A stretch of 64,000 nucleotides of DNA from Paenibacillus lactis (GCF_017873605.1 NZ_JAGGKI010000001.1:62001-126000); one strand, 5' to 3'; positions 1-10,120 are shown, counted from the stretch's first letter. Notes: a model not told the origin generated them from the sequence alone. Program-made: numbers and translations.

Positions 1-738
1 AACCGGATGGCGTTCGGACTAGCCGGGGGGCTCTGCTTTATCGCTACGCTGCTCGTCATTTTCTGGGTCAAGGAAGAGAAATTCGTGCCGAGCAAGGAGC
101 GGGTGTCAGTCGTGAATACGTTCAAAGTCGCGGGTCATAACAAAGCGCTGCTGACCGTGCTGGCGCTCACCCTGCTGACGCAGTTTTCCGTCATGACGAT
201 TGAGCCCGTATTGCCGCTGTATATCGCGCAGATCGGCGGCTCGTCGAGCCACACCTCCATGATTGCCGGCTTCGTCTTTTCGATCGTAGGGATTGCCAGC
301 ATTCTGTTTGCCGCCCGTTGGGGGCGTCTTGCCGACAAAATCGGCTTTCATAAAGTGCTTCTGATCGGTCTCCTTGCCAGCGGCATCGGGTCTCTGGCAC
401 AGATGCTGTTCAGCAATATTTGGGCATTCTCCGCCATCCGCTTTGTCTATGGGGCCTTCTTCTGTGCCGTCTTCCCGGCGCTGAACGGCCTGGTCGTCCG
501 CAACACGCCAAGCGAGTTCAGGGGCCGGGCGTTCAGCCTGAGCCAGACGGCAAACCAAATCGGCGGCATGGCCGGTCCGCTCTTCGGCGGCCTGGTCAGC
601 GGCATCTTCAACATTCATTCCGTATTCATGATGACCGGCCTATTGATGCTGATTACGACGGTGATCACGTACTGGACGATGCGCAATTCGGGACAGTCTC
701 CCCTGCCCGCCAAGAACAAAACATCCGCATCTTCCTAA
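1..738 (+). CDS. MFS transporter, C-terminal part (gene cut by window start)
   Basis: The reading frame is open from the first base, so the gene begins upstream of the window. The visible ~245 residues form the second half of a major facilitator transporter, which is normally about 400 residues. Six hydrophobic segments can be followed, and between the second and third there is a cytoplasmic-loop motif of the GRLADKIG type that marks MFS repeats. The polar tail (SGQSPLPAKNKTSASS) ends at a TAA stop. The family is multidrug or sugar efflux, with the closest style being MdtG/YfmO-like drug/proton antiporters, but the substrate cannot be read from this part. It sits in the plasma membrane and is followed by its own terminator. 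Confidence 0.8.
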   Translation, partial: NRMAFGLAGGLCFIATLLVIFWVKEEKFVPSKERVSVVNTFKVAGHNKALLTVLALTLLTQFSVMTIEPVLPLYIAQIGGSSSHTSMIAGFVFSIVGIASILFAARWGRLADKIGFHKVLLIGLLASGIGSLAQMLFSNIWAFSAIRFVYGAFFCAVFPALNGLVVRNTPSEFRGRAFSLSQTANQIGGMAGPLFGGLVSGIFNIHSVFMMTGLLMLITTVITYWTMRNSGQSPLPAKNKTSASS

Positions 739-760
739 GGTGTAAAACTTATTATACAGA

Positions 761-802
761 GAAGGAACGAGGCGTCTTTCATGCGCCCCGCTCCTTCTTT
801 TT
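761..802 (+). terminator. Rho-independent terminator after the MFS gene
   Basis: An imperfect GC-rich hairpin (GAAGGAACGAGGCG pairing with CGCCCCGCTCCTTC) is followed directly by TTTTT on the plus strand, 22 bases after the MFS stop codon. It may also insulate the convergent minus-strand gene. Confidence 0.8.
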
Positions 803-854
803 ACAATGACCCATTCCGTGACTTCCGCATGCTAATGCTCGGCCACTTCCACAC

Positions 855-2810
855 TTACACATGCATAAGCTTGTCCGCCTCATCCCATGGTACCGCATAG
901 CCCGCTCCCTTCGCGCAGAAGATGGAGGATGAGGTGTACTCGGGGTCGGCATTTTTGTCGTACCCGATTCGGCGGATCACTTCTTCTTCGTTATGGCAGC
1001 GGTCATAACCGCCGTACGTCAGGGTGATCGCTCCCCTCCCCTTCGTATAGGCCGCCAATTCCATCGCATAATTCATCAGGGTAGAGACCGGGGCGGTGCC
1101 TGTTACCGTCACCTTGTCTCCCGTCGTGTCCGGCGGCTCGAACGTCGCCTTGGCCTGTGTCAGATCCGACAGCAGCCGGCCGATGTGCTCGAGCTCCACT
1201 TTGATTTTGAACTGATAATACGGCTCCAGCAGCAAACTCGTCGTTTTCTCCAGCCCTTGTCTGAGCGCGCGGAAGGTCGCTTCGCGAAAATCCCCGCCAT
1301 GGGTATGCTTGTTATGCGCCCGTCCTTTTAACAGCGTGATCTTCATGTCGGTCAACGGAGAGCCCGTGAGCAGCCCATGATGCTCCCGCTCGCCGATGTG
1401 CTGGGCGACAAGATGCTGGTAGTTCACCGGCAGCATGTCGGGATGGCATGCATTCGCAAACACGATGCCGCTGTTCCGCTCTCCCGGCTCCAGCTTCAGA
1501 TGAACCTCCGCATAATGCTTGAGCGGCTCGAAATGCCCGCTGCCGATGCTCGGATGGGCGATCGTTTCTTTATATAAAATCTCCGGCTCGGCGAATTCGA
1601 TCCGGTGTCCGAACCGTTCGTCCACGATCCGCTGCAGCACCTCCAGCTGAATGGTCCCCATGACATGGAGATGGATGCCCTGAGAAGCCTCATCCCACTG
1701 GACGGACAGGGAGGGATCCTCAGCATCCAGCAGCCGGAAGATCCGCAGCATGTCCTTCGGATGGACCGAGGAATCGAACTGTACCTTCGATTTCAGCGTA
1801 GGCACGAGCTCATAGACCGTTCTGCCGCCAAGCGCCCCCAAGCCGTCCCCGGCCGATGCCGATGACAGCCCGGTCACCACGAACAAGTCCCCGGCGCTGA
1901 CCTCATCGACCATGGTAAATTTCTTGCCGTGAACCAGGCGAATTCCGGTGATCTTCTCCCGCATGCCGGCAGGGCCGCCGTGATAGGTCACTTCATCCCG
2001 TACACGCAGCTTACCGCTCAAAGCTTTTATATAGGTCAGCCTGGTTCCCTGATCGTCATGGCGAATTTTGTACACCCGGCCGGAGAACTCCGCCTCTCTG
2101 TCATAATCGGTATGAAGGAGACTGTCCAGCTGGAGCAGAAAGTGGGACACGCCGATACTTTGCAGAGCCGAGCCGCTAAAGCACGGGAAGCATCGTCCAT
2201 CCTGAATCATCTTTCTCATTGCACTAAGCCATGTGCCCGCATCGAACCCTTGGTCGATATACTGCTCCAGGAGTCTCTCGTCCCGCTCGGCAACGGCCTC
2301 TGCCAGAGAGGGCGACATCCCGCCTTCATGCAGCTTGTCTCCCTCGGAAATCAAACAGACATCTTCAGTAAGCTCCCGTCTGATCTCTTCGAGCACCCTT
2401 TCGGGATCTGCTCCCGTTCGATCGATTTTATTCAGGAAAAAGAAGGTCGGCACCCCATACTTGCGCAGCAGCTGCCACACCGTCTCCGTATGGCCTTCCA
2501 CGCCTTCCACCGCACTGATCACGACGACGGCGGCATCCATAACCTGAATGGCCCGCTCCATCTCCGGCGAGAAGTCGACATGGCCGGGCGTGTCGATCAG
2601 ATAATAGGTTGAGCCTTGAAACGGCATGATCGCCTGATCCGCAAATACCGTGATGCCCCGCTCTTTTTCAATATCGTGGTTATCCATATAAGCATTCCGG
2701 TGATCCACCCGTCCGCGCTCCTGAATGGTATGTGTTAAATATAGAAGCTGCTCCGCCAGCGTGGTTTTGCCTGCATCCACATGGGCGAACAGACCGATCG
2801 TTTTGTTCAA
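855..2810 (-). CDS. TetM/TetO-like ribosomal protection GTPase
   Basis: A 651-residue translational GTPase of the EF-G-derived ribosomal protection family (Tet(M) is ~639 residues). All G motifs are present: AHVDAGKTT (G1, near residue 10), RGIT (G2), DTPGH (G3, near 75) and NKID (G4, near 128). EF-G domains II-V follow. Known members bind the ribosomal A site and release tetracycline using GTP. The start is a TTG at 2808-2810 with AGGGG six bases upstream; no in-frame ATG lies nearby. No transposon or resistance leader peptide is visible around it and its base use matches the flanks, so it looks like a resident chromosomal paralog. Whether it gives tetracycline resistance or has a housekeeping role cannot be told from sequence. 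Confidence 0.85.
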   Translation of the reverse strand: MNKTIGLFAHVDAGKTTLAEQLLYLTHTIQERGRVDHRNAYMDNHDIEKERGITVFADQAIMPFQGSTYYLIDTPGHVDFSPEMERAIQVMDAAVVVISAVEGVEGHTETVWQLLRKYGVPTFFFLNKIDRTGADPERVLEEIRRELTEDVCLISEGDKLHEGGMSPSLAEAVAERDERLLEQYIDQGFDAGTWLSAMRKMIQDGRCFPCFSGSALQSIGVSHFLLQLDSLLHTDYDREAEFSGRVYKIRHDDQGTRLTYIKALSGKLRVRDEVTYHGGPAGMREKITGIRLVHGKKFTMVDEVSAGDLFVVTGLSSASAGDGLGALGGRTVYELVPTLKSKVQFDSSVHPKDMLRIFRLLDAEDPSLSVQWDEASQGIHLHVMGTIQLEVLQRIVDERFGHRIEFAEPEILYKETIAHPSIGSGHFEPLKHYAEVHLKLEPGERNSGIVFANACHPDMLPVNYQHLVAQHIGEREHHGLLTGSPLTDMKITLLKGRAHNKHTHGGDFREATFRALRQGLEKTTSLLLEPYYQFKIKVELEHIGRLLSDLTQAKATFEPPDTTGDKVTVTGTAPVSTLMNYAMELAAYTKGRGAITLTYGGYDRCHNEEEVIRRIGYDKNADPEYTSSSIFCAKGAGYAVPWDEADKLMHV

Positions 2811-3077
2811 TGCGATCCCCTCATTCCTCTACCCGGTATTCGTGCCTAGCAAGTCGGTGTTATTGTATCACAGCGGGCAGTCGGCAGGAACTGTCGTAAC
2901 GGCAGTCGTAATCGCTATTGCCAGCAGGCGCCCAGGCATCTTTCACTTAGAACGCATTCCGTTTTGATGGCTTCGATCGGTTCGATTGGATTCTTCCGAA
3001 TCCATTCCCTTTCTCCCCCTCATCCTCCCGGTTCACCCAACACAAGCTCCATAGCAAAAAAATCGCTGTTCCTGCAC
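2811..3077. other. Intergenic stretch between the stalk-protein and TetM-like genes
   Basis: Together with the terminator at its left edge this makes ~420 bases without a gene. Apart from the candidate promoter near 2865 and A-rich tracts near 3053-3062 and 3077-3085, nothing was recognised. Confidence 0.4.
2862..2870 (-). promoter_or_regulatory. Candidate extended -10 promoter for the TetM-like gene
   Basis: On the minus strand the sequence TGATACAAT gives an extended -10 element (TG-N-TACAAT) about 50 bases upstream of the TTG start. No good -35 box was found, which is typical of extended -10 promoters. Confidence 0.35.
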
Positions 3078-3130
3078 AAAAAAAATCGCCGTCCCCGCAC
3101 CAAGTGGTGATCTTTGGGGACAGCGATTCG
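3078..3130 (-). terminator. Terminator of the htrA/stalk-protein operon
   Basis: The stem ATCGCCGTCCCC pairs with GGGGACAGCGAT around a loop of ~20 bases and is followed on the minus strand by a run of eight T. It lies ~100 bases downstream of the stop at 3230. Confidence 0.7.
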
Positions 3131-3229
3131 GCCCGGGCCGAGATCGCCCTTATTTACATCCAACTCATCATCTCGGAAACTCATAAGGTTAACTCATTAT
3201 CCCGGCACTCCATAAGCCCTGCCTGGACA

Positions 3230-5161
3230 TTACTTGACGAACTCAAAGGAGGACAGCGTCCGTTCGAGTGCAGCCTGCTGGGCTTCCGTTGCATTGGCAT
3301 CATTCAGCGTGGTGATGATCGTATAGGTGTTGCCCCCGTTCTCGAACACCAGCTCCCGGGTCGTATATTCAATGCCATTCTTGACCTGATGCACATTGAA
3401 GGACACCGCCGGAACACCGGCAACCGTCATCTGCTCGATCCCCAGCAGCTTAAGCGATGCGCCCGGCACGGACGCGGCTTCATTGTAGTAACGCTTCAGC
3501 TGGCTAACCACGTATTCCGCGGTTGTGTCCTGCTGAACCGCAAGCTCGAACCGGCCTCCGGCAAATGCATATTCGATATTCTCCTGCTCGAACTGGTCGC
3601 GCACCGGCTCCCAATATTTTGGAATATCAATATGATAGCGATATGTCCGGGAGCTCTTCGCGCTCATCCGCGTTTTGTCCGTGAGGAAGCCTTCTTCACC
3701 GATTCGTCCGAAGTTCTCCGGTACCGCCTCATAATCGATTTCCACCGATTCCAGCACCTTCTTCCAACTCGCGGCCGTGGCTTCCTGCCCTTCCGGCACC
3801 GCATATTCCAAATAGTAGCGGTAGCCGTTCTTCTGAACCATCACTTCATACTCCGTGATCCACTTGTCGCCGTACGTATACCGCACTTCCTGAACCTGTC
3901 CCCGGACCCCTGAAATTTCGACAGGCGTTACGCCAATAATCTGGTACGCATCCTTCACGAACGACTCCGCGAACCAATCCTGAAGCCGCTGCGCCCAGGC
4001 TGCCAGCGTGCCGTTCGCTCCGGCCGGCGCCGATGTGACCGATACGGACAAGTATCCCTGTTTCTCGGCCCCGTACAGCATCTCCCGATTGTCGATCTGC
4101 CAGCCGGCCGGCACCATCAGGCGGATGCCGTATTCTGCATTGCCGGCCTCGCGCAGCCCGTTCACGACCGTCGAGATATCTTTAAGCGACTTATCCGATC
4201 CGTTATACGAGGTACGGAACGAACCGAGCAGCCCTGCATGCTTATCCATATCACGATAGTGGACCGCCTCCGCATCCGCAAAATACAGCTCGTACAACTT
4301 CTTGTTGTCATAATACTGCCGGCTTTCCCACAGCACGCCGTCCACGTCGCGGGAAACAATGCGGGCATAAGGCAGCGCTCCGGCTTCGACCTTCTCCTCG
4401 TGCAGCACGATGTCGCCGGATGCCTCGACCTCCTTCACCAGCTGTTCGAGGAGATCATCCGTGTCCAGCTCCACCTCTTGCGGGGTTACATGCACCTCCA
4501 GGTAATAGCGGCCCGTGGTGTCATTGAACGCAGTCCCGCTCTCATCATCCGAGCCTCGCCCGACCATCATCCAGGACGGGTAATTGATGCTCCAGCCGTA
4601 ATAGCTGTTGCCGATTCGAGTCTTGCCGTTGCTTGTGTTGATCGCATCCTCATCGCTCTTCTCTTCCTTATCGGTAACGGTCAGGCTGATCGACAGCTTT
4701 CCTTGAGCCGAGGTTACCTTAGCGCCGATCCCTGAGGCCACATTCCGCAGCGGTACCATGAGCGTTCCCGAGACCATCGTCGGGGCAGCCGGCAGCTGCA
4801 CCTTCTTGCCGTCGATCCAGGCCGTCTTGTTATCGATCACAAGCACGACCGTGTGGGGCCCCTGCAGCAGCCGAACCCGATTCTCTCCTTCAAGCCGAAT
4901 CTCGGTGCCAAACGCTTTCTTGAACACGCTTAGCGGCACCATCAGCACGCCTTGCTTCACAACCGGCTTCGCGATTTCGTACGCATTGCCGTTGACTGAA
5001 GCCTTGCTGCTGCCGCTCTGAATCGTCAGCACCCGCTTCTCCGATGCCGCATCGCCCCATGCCGGAATCGATAATGCTGCCAGCAGTACCGCCGATGACA
5101 AAGCTCCGACAGCCATCTTTCTCAGCCCGCGCGATATTCCGGTTCTCTCTCCCTTGATCAT
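3230..5161 (-). CDS. Secreted protein with copper amine oxidase-like stalk domain and three PsbP-like modules
   Basis: A 643-residue exported protein. Residues 1-38 are a signal peptide (basic start, hydrophobic core, cleavage near AWGDA). Residues ~40-160 form a copper amine oxidase N-terminal-like domain, recognisable by VPLSVF, AWIDGKKV and VPLRNVA; this is a stalk domain common in Paenibacillaceae surface proteins, not an enzyme. Three related modules follow, each opening with a Y-x-I-x-x-P-x-x-W type strand (near residues 187, 345 and 510) and ending in an alternating beta/alpha pattern like PsbP or DUF1795 domains. No SLH, LPXTG or C-terminal anchor is seen. Its ATG overlaps the stop of the upstream protease gene by four bases (ATGA), so the two are translationally coupled. 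Substrate and role are unknown; envelope stress or protein quality control with its partner protease is an inference. Confidence 0.75.
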   Translation of the reverse strand: MIKGERTGISRGLRKMAVGALSSAVLLAALSIPAWGDAASEKRVLTIQSGSSKASVNGNAYEIAKPVVKQGVLMVPLSVFKKAFGTEIRLEGENRVRLLQGPHTVVLVIDNKTAWIDGKKVQLPAAPTMVSGTLMVPLRNVASGIGAKVTSAQGKLSISLTVTDKEEKSDEDAINTSNGKTRIGNSYYGWSINYPSWMMVGRGSDDESGTAFNDTTGRYYLEVHVTPQEVELDTDDLLEQLVKEVEASGDIVLHEEKVEAGALPYARIVSRDVDGVLWESRQYYDNKKLYELYFADAEAVHYRDMDKHAGLLGSFRTSYNGSDKSLKDISTVVNGLREAGNAEYGIRLMVPAGWQIDNREMLYGAEKQGYLSVSVTSAPAGANGTLAAWAQRLQDWFAESFVKDAYQIIGVTPVEISGVRGQVQEVRYTYGDKWITEYEVMVQKNGYRYYLEYAVPEGQEATAASWKKVLESVEIDYEAVPENFGRIGEEGFLTDKTRMSAKSSRTYRYHIDIPKYWEPVRDQFEQENIEYAFAGGRFELAVQQDTTAEYVVSQLKRYYNEAASVPGASLKLLGIEQMTVAGVPAVSFNVHQVKNGIEYTTRELVFENGGNTYTIITTLNDANATEAQQAALERTLSSFEFVK

Positions 5162-6240
5162 GCGCTTTCGCCTCCCTCATCGTCAGTCGATACAGCGGAA
5201 GCGCCGTCCCGGCTGAGCTTCAGGCTGACGTTTACAATATCCCCGTCCCGCTGCATCAGCAGGCGAACCTGCTGTCCCGGCGTGTAGGACTTCAGCCGCT
5301 CATTAATATCCACCACGGAGTAGACACGCTTTCCATTGATGCCATACAGCACGTCTCCCTCCGCTATTCCAGCCTTCTTGGCCTCGGCGGACAGCACCTT
5401 GGTGACCGTCAGCGGGTCATCCGAAGGCAGCCCGACAATGGCGGACCAGCTTTCCTCCAGCTCCAGCCCAAGCGTGGCTCTCCGAACCTCGCCGTACTTC
5501 AGCAGATGATCGACAACATACCGGACGGTTTCCGCCGGAATGGAGAAGCCCATGTTTTCGATGCCGACAGCGGCGAATTTCTTGCTATTGATGCCAATGA
5601 CCTCGCCCTTTAAATTGACAAGCGGTCCTCCGCTATTTCCCGGATTGATTGCGGTATCCGTCTGAATCAATCGGTAGGAGCCGTCAACGCTCCGGTTCAG
5701 CCCGCTGACCACCCCGACCGAGGCGGAGTTCCGAAGCGAGAACGAGATCGGCGTACCGATTGCAACGACCGTCTCACCAACCACTGCCTCCTGGGCGGTT
5801 ACCGCGAACACGGCTGGCTTGAGGGACTTGGCGTTGATTTTGACGAGTGCGATATCACTCTTCGGATCGCTAAAAACAGCCTTTGCCTTATAGGACTTGC
5901 CGTCGGACGTAACGACGGTAATGCCGCTTAGCCCGTCCACTACATGGGCGTTCGTTACGATCCAGCCGTCCGCTTTCCAGATGACGCCCGTTCCGTGCGC
6001 CAGATTATATCGATCATCCACTTCGCCCGGTGTTCCCTGGGCCACTTTACCGATAATGCCCACTACCGACGGCGATAATCGGCTAATCACGCTTGGTACC
6101 GTTTCTGGCTCGTATGTACTCTTGACTATAAAACTTTCTGTCGCTGCAGCCTCCCCTTCCAGAATGGCCCCATGGCTTCCTAGCATGAGCGCAGTGCTCA
6201 GCAGCAGCGCCGTTGATACTTTGTATCCGCGTCTCTTCAT
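5158..6240 (-). CDS. HtrA/DegP-like trypsin-type serine protease with PDZ domain
   Basis: A secreted or membrane-tethered S1C protease of ~360 residues. The catalytic triad is visible: His99 in TNAHVVDG, Asp129 in SDIALVKI and Ser203 in NPGNSGGPL (numbering from the ATG at 6240). A C-terminal PDZ domain (~260-345) carries the usual GDVLYGINGK strand. HtrA proteases degrade or refold damaged exported proteins. Two starts compete: ATG at 6240 gives a clean signal peptide (MKRRGYKVST then a hydrophobic run) and has AGGTGA well placed; GTG at 6285 has AGGAG five bases upstream and adds 15 residues. I prefer 6240. It is the first gene of a two-gene operon with the stalk-domain protein. Confidence 0.85.
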   Translation of the reverse strand: MKRRGYKVSTALLLSTALMLGSHGAILEGEAAATESFIVKSTYEPETVPSVISRLSPSVVGIIGKVAQGTPGEVDDRYNLAHGTGVIWKADGWIVTNAHVVDGLSGITVVTSDGKSYKAKAVFSDPKSDIALVKINAKSLKPAVFAVTAQEAVVGETVVAIGTPISFSLRNSASVGVVSGLNRSVDGSYRLIQTDTAINPGNSGGPLVNLKGEVIGINSKKFAAVGIENMGFSIPAETVRYVVDHLLKYGEVRRATLGLELEESWSAIVGLPSDDPLTVTKVLSAEAKKAGIAEGDVLYGINGKRVYSVVDINERLKSYTPGQQVRLLMQRDGDIVNVSLKLSRDGASAVSTDDEGGESA

Positions 6241-6511
6241 TTGTTCACCTGTTCCTCCCCGGTCCCATCCTCGATCCCGTTTCACGGTCACTCCTATAAT
6301 TTATCATATTTTTCCATATGCAACCATGACTTTAAGACCTATATCATGTGCACTATTGAACGGAATGCAAGACAGGTGCGTAATAATTTCTGCAAACATA
6401 ATCGCATGGCTGCATTACACTGGGTTTCGGTACAACTAGCACAATGTCAGCCGGTCAAGGCGCATTCGATCAGTCGCCGGATCCTTGTCCGGTACATGGA
6501 CGAACAGAACA
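6241..6511. other. Intergenic region upstream of the htrA-like gene
   Basis: This non-coding stretch includes the 5' region of the protease gene. Promoter-like pieces (TTGCAT at two places, AT-rich TATGATAAATTATA near 6295-6308) occur but none has convincing -35/-10 spacing. No CIRCE-type operator was seen. Confidence 0.3.
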
Positions 6512-6552
6512 CAAAAAGACGCTCTCCCTGCTCCATGCAGGCGGCGTCTTGT
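6512..6552 (-). terminator. Terminator of the small membrane protein gene
   Basis: A two-part stem, AAGACGC...GCGTCTT outside and CCTGC/GCAGG inside, is followed on the minus strand by TTTTTGTG. It lies ~57 bases after the stop at 6609. Confidence 0.75.
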
Positions 6553-6608
6553 TTGTATGTATTATCCCTTCGTCATGACCATTCATTACGATCGTCCGTA
6601 CGGTTTAA

Positions 6609-6815
6609 CTATTTGAACCAACCGGTAACCATCGCGTAGTCCGAGTACAGGAACACGAGCAAGCTGACGATACCGAAAGCGATTGCGAATTTATTTTTTT
6701 GGCGGGCCATCAACAAGCGAACCACACCAACAAAAATGAGAATGGTGAACAGGATCATAAAGATATCGAAATACTTGAACTTGGCAGTTGCATCCGATAC
6801 AGCTGCAAGGAACAT
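6609..6815 (-). CDS. Small two-helix membrane protein (DUF2759-like)
   Basis: A 68-residue protein with two hydrophobic segments (about residues 13-32 and 41-58) separated by a short basic loop with ARQKNK. The pattern resembles the YqgW/DUF2759 family of small Bacillus membrane proteins, of unknown function; that assignment is tentative. The start is ATG at 6815, preceded by GAGGAGG eight bases upstream. A longer reading to 6851 has no ribosome site and is rejected. The gene is monocistronic, with its own promoter and terminator. Confidence 0.7.
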   Translation of the reverse strand: MFLAAVSDATAKFKYFDIFMILFTILIFVGVVRLLMARQKNKFAIAFGIVSLLVFLYSDYAMVTGWFK

Positions 6816-6869
6816 GAGACGTACCTCCTCGTGAGTTTCTTTCTCGGGCAAATTTGCATATCTTCTTCT

Positions 6870-6898
6870 ATGTTATCCGTGAGTCCGCCAAGATGCAA
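6870..6898 (-). promoter_or_regulatory. Sigma-A promoter for the small membrane protein gene
   Basis: On the minus strand TTGCAT (6893-6898) and TAACAT (6870-6875) are separated by exactly 17 bases, ~55 bases upstream of the ATG at 6815. Confidence 0.55.
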
Positions 6899-7189
6899 GT
6901 CCCAGTGACCACAAAATGAAAAAAAGTCATAGAAATTTCTCATATTTAACCAGTCACTTCGTTTTTGTCGTGAAAATAATCATATTCTTGGGGCTTGGTA
7001 ACATAACACAAAGGCCGCTACAATGGCGGATTGTTCTTCGATCATTGTTATATCCTGGAACAGGAATGGCCCTATCCTGAAGGTAAAATCAGCATAAGCT
7101 GCCATCCTTAGGATGACCGCTTATGCCGGTCATTTATTCGTTTGGCTTCAGGCCAACGTTCGGATTCTGAATCCATTCCGCATCCTAAT
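6899..7189. other. Non-coding spacer downstream of uvrA
   Basis: No gene was found. A hairpin at 7092-7126 (GCATAAGC...GCTTATGC with CATCCT/AGGATG inside) is strong but lacks a clean U-tract on either strand; it could be a second, weaker terminator for uvrA read-through. Confidence 0.4.
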
Positions 7190-7226
7190 AAAAAGAGCAC
7201 CCGATGATCCATTCATCGGGTGCTCG
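7190..7226 (-). terminator. Terminator of uvrBA
   Basis: A perfect GAGCACCCGATGA/TCATCGGGTGCTC hairpin is followed on the minus strand by TTTTTATT, ~27 bases after the uvrA stop. Confidence 0.9.
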
Positions 7227-7252
7227 GCAAGGATTCGAGAAGCGGCAGCTCC

Positions 7253-10120
7253 TTAACGGGCAGCCTCTACCTTATTCAGCTCCGCCGTCCGCTTCGTGTC
7301 GCGTTCCAATACCGGCTTCAGATATTTGCCTGTGTAAGACTGAGGCACCTTCACGATGTCCTCCGGCGTTCCGGTAGCGATGATGGTGCCGCCGCCGCTT
7401 CCGCCTTCCGGACCAAGGTCAATGATATAATCCGCCGTCTTAATGACATCCAGGTTATGCTCAATGACCAGCACCGATTCGCCGGAATCGACTAACCGGT
7501 GAAGCACGGTAAGCAGGCGGTCGATATCGTCCACATGCAAGCCCGTGGTCGGCTCATCCAGGATATACATCGTCTTGCCCGTGCTCCGGCGATACAGCTC
7601 CGAAGCCAGCTTCACGCGCTGTGCCTCCCCGCCGGAGAGCGTCGTGGCCGGCTGCCCGAGCGTAATATACCCGAGACCGACATCCATCAGCGTCTGCATC
7701 TTTCGGTGGATCTTCGGAATGTTCTGGAAGAACTCGGTGGCATTCTCCACCGTCATCTCCAGCACTTCCGATATATTTTTGCCTTTATACTTAACCTCAA
7801 GCGTCTCCCGGTTATACCGTTTACCCTTGCATACTTCGCATGGCACATAAATATCCGGCAGGAAGTGCATCTCGATCTTGATGATGCCGTCGCCGCGGCA
7901 GGCCTCACAGCGGCCGCCCTTGACGTTGAAGCTGAAGCGGCCTTTCTTGTATCCGCGTATCTTCGCTTCATTCGTCTGGGCGAAGATATCCCGAATATCG
8001 TCGAACACGCCGGTATAGGTGGCCGGGTTCGAGCGCGGCGTACGACCGATCGGCGACTGGTCGATATCGATCACTTTCTCGACATGCTCAAGTCCCTTGA
8101 TCTCACGATACTGACCCGGGCGTACTTTCGCTTTGTTCAAATCCCGAGCAAGCGTCTTGTACAGAATCTCGTTCACCAAGGTCGATTTCCCTGAACCGGA
8201 CACGCCGGTTACCGCCGTAAAGACGCCAATCGGAAACTTAACGTTGATGTTCTTGAGGTTGTTCTCCTTCGCTCCCTTGATTTCGAGCCAGCGTCCATCC
8301 GGCTTCCGGCGTTCCAGATTAACCGGGATGAACTTGCGGCCGCTCAAGTATTGGCCTGTCAGAGAATTCGGGTCCTCCATAATTTCCTTCGGCGTTCCTT
8401 GGGCAATAACCTGCCCGCCATGAATGCCTGCACCCGGACCGATATCGATGATATAATCGGCAGCCATCATCGTATCCTCGTCATGCTCAACGACGATGAG
8501 CGTGTTCCCTAGATCCCGCATATGCTCCAGCGTGGCAATCAGGCGGTCATTATCGCGCTGGTGAAGACCGATGCTGGGCTCGTCCAAAATATAGAGTACG
8601 CCCATCAAGCTCGAGCCGATCTGCGTGGCGAGCCGGATCCGCTGCGCTTCGCCGCCGGAGAGGGTCCCTGCCGAACGGCTGAGGGTCAAATAATCCAGAC
8701 CCACATTGACGAGGAAGCCCAGCCGGCTGTGAATTTCCTTCAGGATCAGATTCGCGATCTGCCGCTCTTTCTCGGTCAAATCCAGCGATTCGAAAAACTT
8801 CAGCGACTCTCCGATCGACAGGCTGGTGACATAAGCCATGTTACGGTCATTGATCGTAACGGCCAAGCTCTCCTTGCGGAGGCGGTGCCCTTTACATACA
8901 TCGCATGGCTTGCTGCTCATGTAGCCTTCGATATATTCGCGAATGCCCTCGGAATTCGTATCGCGATAACGGCGCTCCAGGTTCGGGATGATGCCCTCGA
9001 AGGTGACGTACGCTTCCTTTCGCTGTCCGAAATCATTCTCATAACGGAAGTGCACCTTCTCGTTGCCCGTTCCGTACAGCAGCTTATTCATCTGCTCCTG
9101 GCTTAATTCGCTCACAGGCACATCCTGCGGAATGCCGTAATGCTGGCATACCGATTTCAGGAATTGCGGGTAATACGTCGATGTGCCGCCGCTCCAGGCC
9201 AAAAATGCCCCTTCCTCGATGCTCTTGCTCGTGTCCGGCACCAGCAGCTCGGGATCAACGATCATCTCCACGCCCAAGCCGTCGCAATCCGGACACGCGC
9301 CGAACGGGGTATTAAAGGAGAACATTCTCGGCGTCAGCTCTTCCATGCTGAATCCGCAGATCGGGCAGGCAAAGTTCGAGCTGAACCGCAGCTCCTCCTG
9401 GCCGATAATATCGACCAGCAGCTGCCCGCCGGACAGGTTAAGCGCGGTCTCGATGGAGTCTGCCAGGCGCGCCTCGATATCCTCTTTAACGACGATGCGG
9501 TCAACGACAACCTCGATGGTATGCTTCTTGTTCTTCTCGAGCTCGATGCTCTCGGACAGGTCGCGAAGCTCGCCGTCGACCCGCACGCGGACGAAGCCCT
9601 GCTTCGCAATGTCCGTGAACAGGTTCTTATGCTCGCCTTTTCGTCCGGAAACGACCGGGGCCAAAATTTGCAGCCTTGTCTTCTCCGGGTACTGCATAAT
9701 GCGGTCCACCATCTGCTCTACCGTCTGGGACGTTATCTCCACGCCGTGCTCCGGACAGTGGGGATGCCCGATCCGGGCAAACAGAAGCCGCAGATAATCA
9801 TAAATTTCGGTGACCGTACCTACGGTCGAACGCGGGTTGCGGCTGGTCGTCTTCTGGTCGATCGAGATGGCCGGGGACAGACCGTCGATCGAATCCACAT
9901 CCGGCTTCTCCATCTGCCCGAGGAACTGCCGGGCATATGCGGAGAGCGACTCTACATACCGGCGCTGCCCCTCGGCATAAATGGTGTCAAACGCGAGGGA
10001 GGATTTGCCCGAGCCGCTAAGTCCGGTCAGCACAACAAACTTGTCGCGCGGGATCGTGATGTCGATATTCTTCAAATTGTGTGCGCGGGCGCCTTTTATC
10101 ACAATATTCTCACTTGCCAA
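7253..10120 (-). CDS. uvrA: Excinuclease ABC subunit A
   Basis: A 955-residue UvrA, full length for the family. It recognises DNA lesions and loads UvrB in nucleotide excision repair. The two ABC ATPase modules are visible: GLSGSGKSS near residue 34 and GVSGSGKST near 640, each with its own LSGGEAQR signature and DEPS/DEPT Walker B. Zinc-binding cysteines occur in CPIC...CPDC (~255-285) and CEAC...CEVC (~740-770), the second being the DNA-contacting zinc finger. The start is TTG (10118-10120) with AGGAG ten bases upstream; it opens [19 protein letters not shown] as in other UvrA proteins. It lies downstream of uvrB, 176 bases apart, in the order typical of Bacillota. Confidence 0.97.
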   Translation of the reverse strand: MASENIVIKGARAHNLKNIDITIPRDKFVVLTGLSGSGKSSLAFDTIYAEGQRRYVESLSAYARQFLGQMEKPDVDSIDGLSPAISIDQKTTSRNPRSTVGTVTEIYDYLRLLFARIGHPHCPEHGVEITSQTVEQMVDRIMQYPEKTRLQILAPVVSGRKGEHKNLFTDIAKQGFVRVRVDGELRDLSESIELEKNKKHTIEVVVDRIVVKEDIEARLADSIETALNLSGGQLLVDIIGQEELRFSSNFACPICGFSMEELTPRMFSFNTPFGACPDCDGLGVEMIVDPELLVPDTSKSIEEGAFLAWSGGTSTYYPQFLKSVCQHYGIPQDVPVSELSQEQMNKLLYGTGNEKVHFRYENDFGQRKEAYVTFEGIIPNLERRYRDTNSEGIREYIEGYMSSKPCDVCKGHRLRKESLAVTINDRNMAYVTSLSIGESLKFFESLDLTEKERQIANLILKEIHSRLGFLVNVGLDYLTLSRSAGTLSGGEAQRIRLATQIGSSLMGVLYILDEPSIGLHQRDNDRLIATLEHMRDLGNTLIVVEHDEDTMMAADYIIDIGPGAGIHGGQVIAQGTPKEIMEDPNSLTGQYLSGRKFIPVNLERRKPDGRWLEIKGAKENNLKNINVKFPIGVFTAVTGVSGSGKSTLVNEILYKTLARDLNKAKVRPGQYREIKGLEHVEKVIDIDQSPIGRTPRSNPATYTGVFDDIRDIFAQTNEAKIRGYKKGRFSFNVKGGRCEACRGDGIIKIEMHFLPDIYVPCEVCKGKRYNRETLEVKYKGKNISEVLEMTVENATEFFQNIPKIHRKMQTLMDVGLGYITLGQPATTLSGGEAQRVKLASELYRRSTGKTMYILDEPTTGLHVDDIDRLLTVLHRLVDSGESVLVIEHNLDVIKTADYIIDLGPEGGSGGGTIIATGTPEDIVKVPQSYTGKYLKPVLERDTKRTAELNKVEAAR

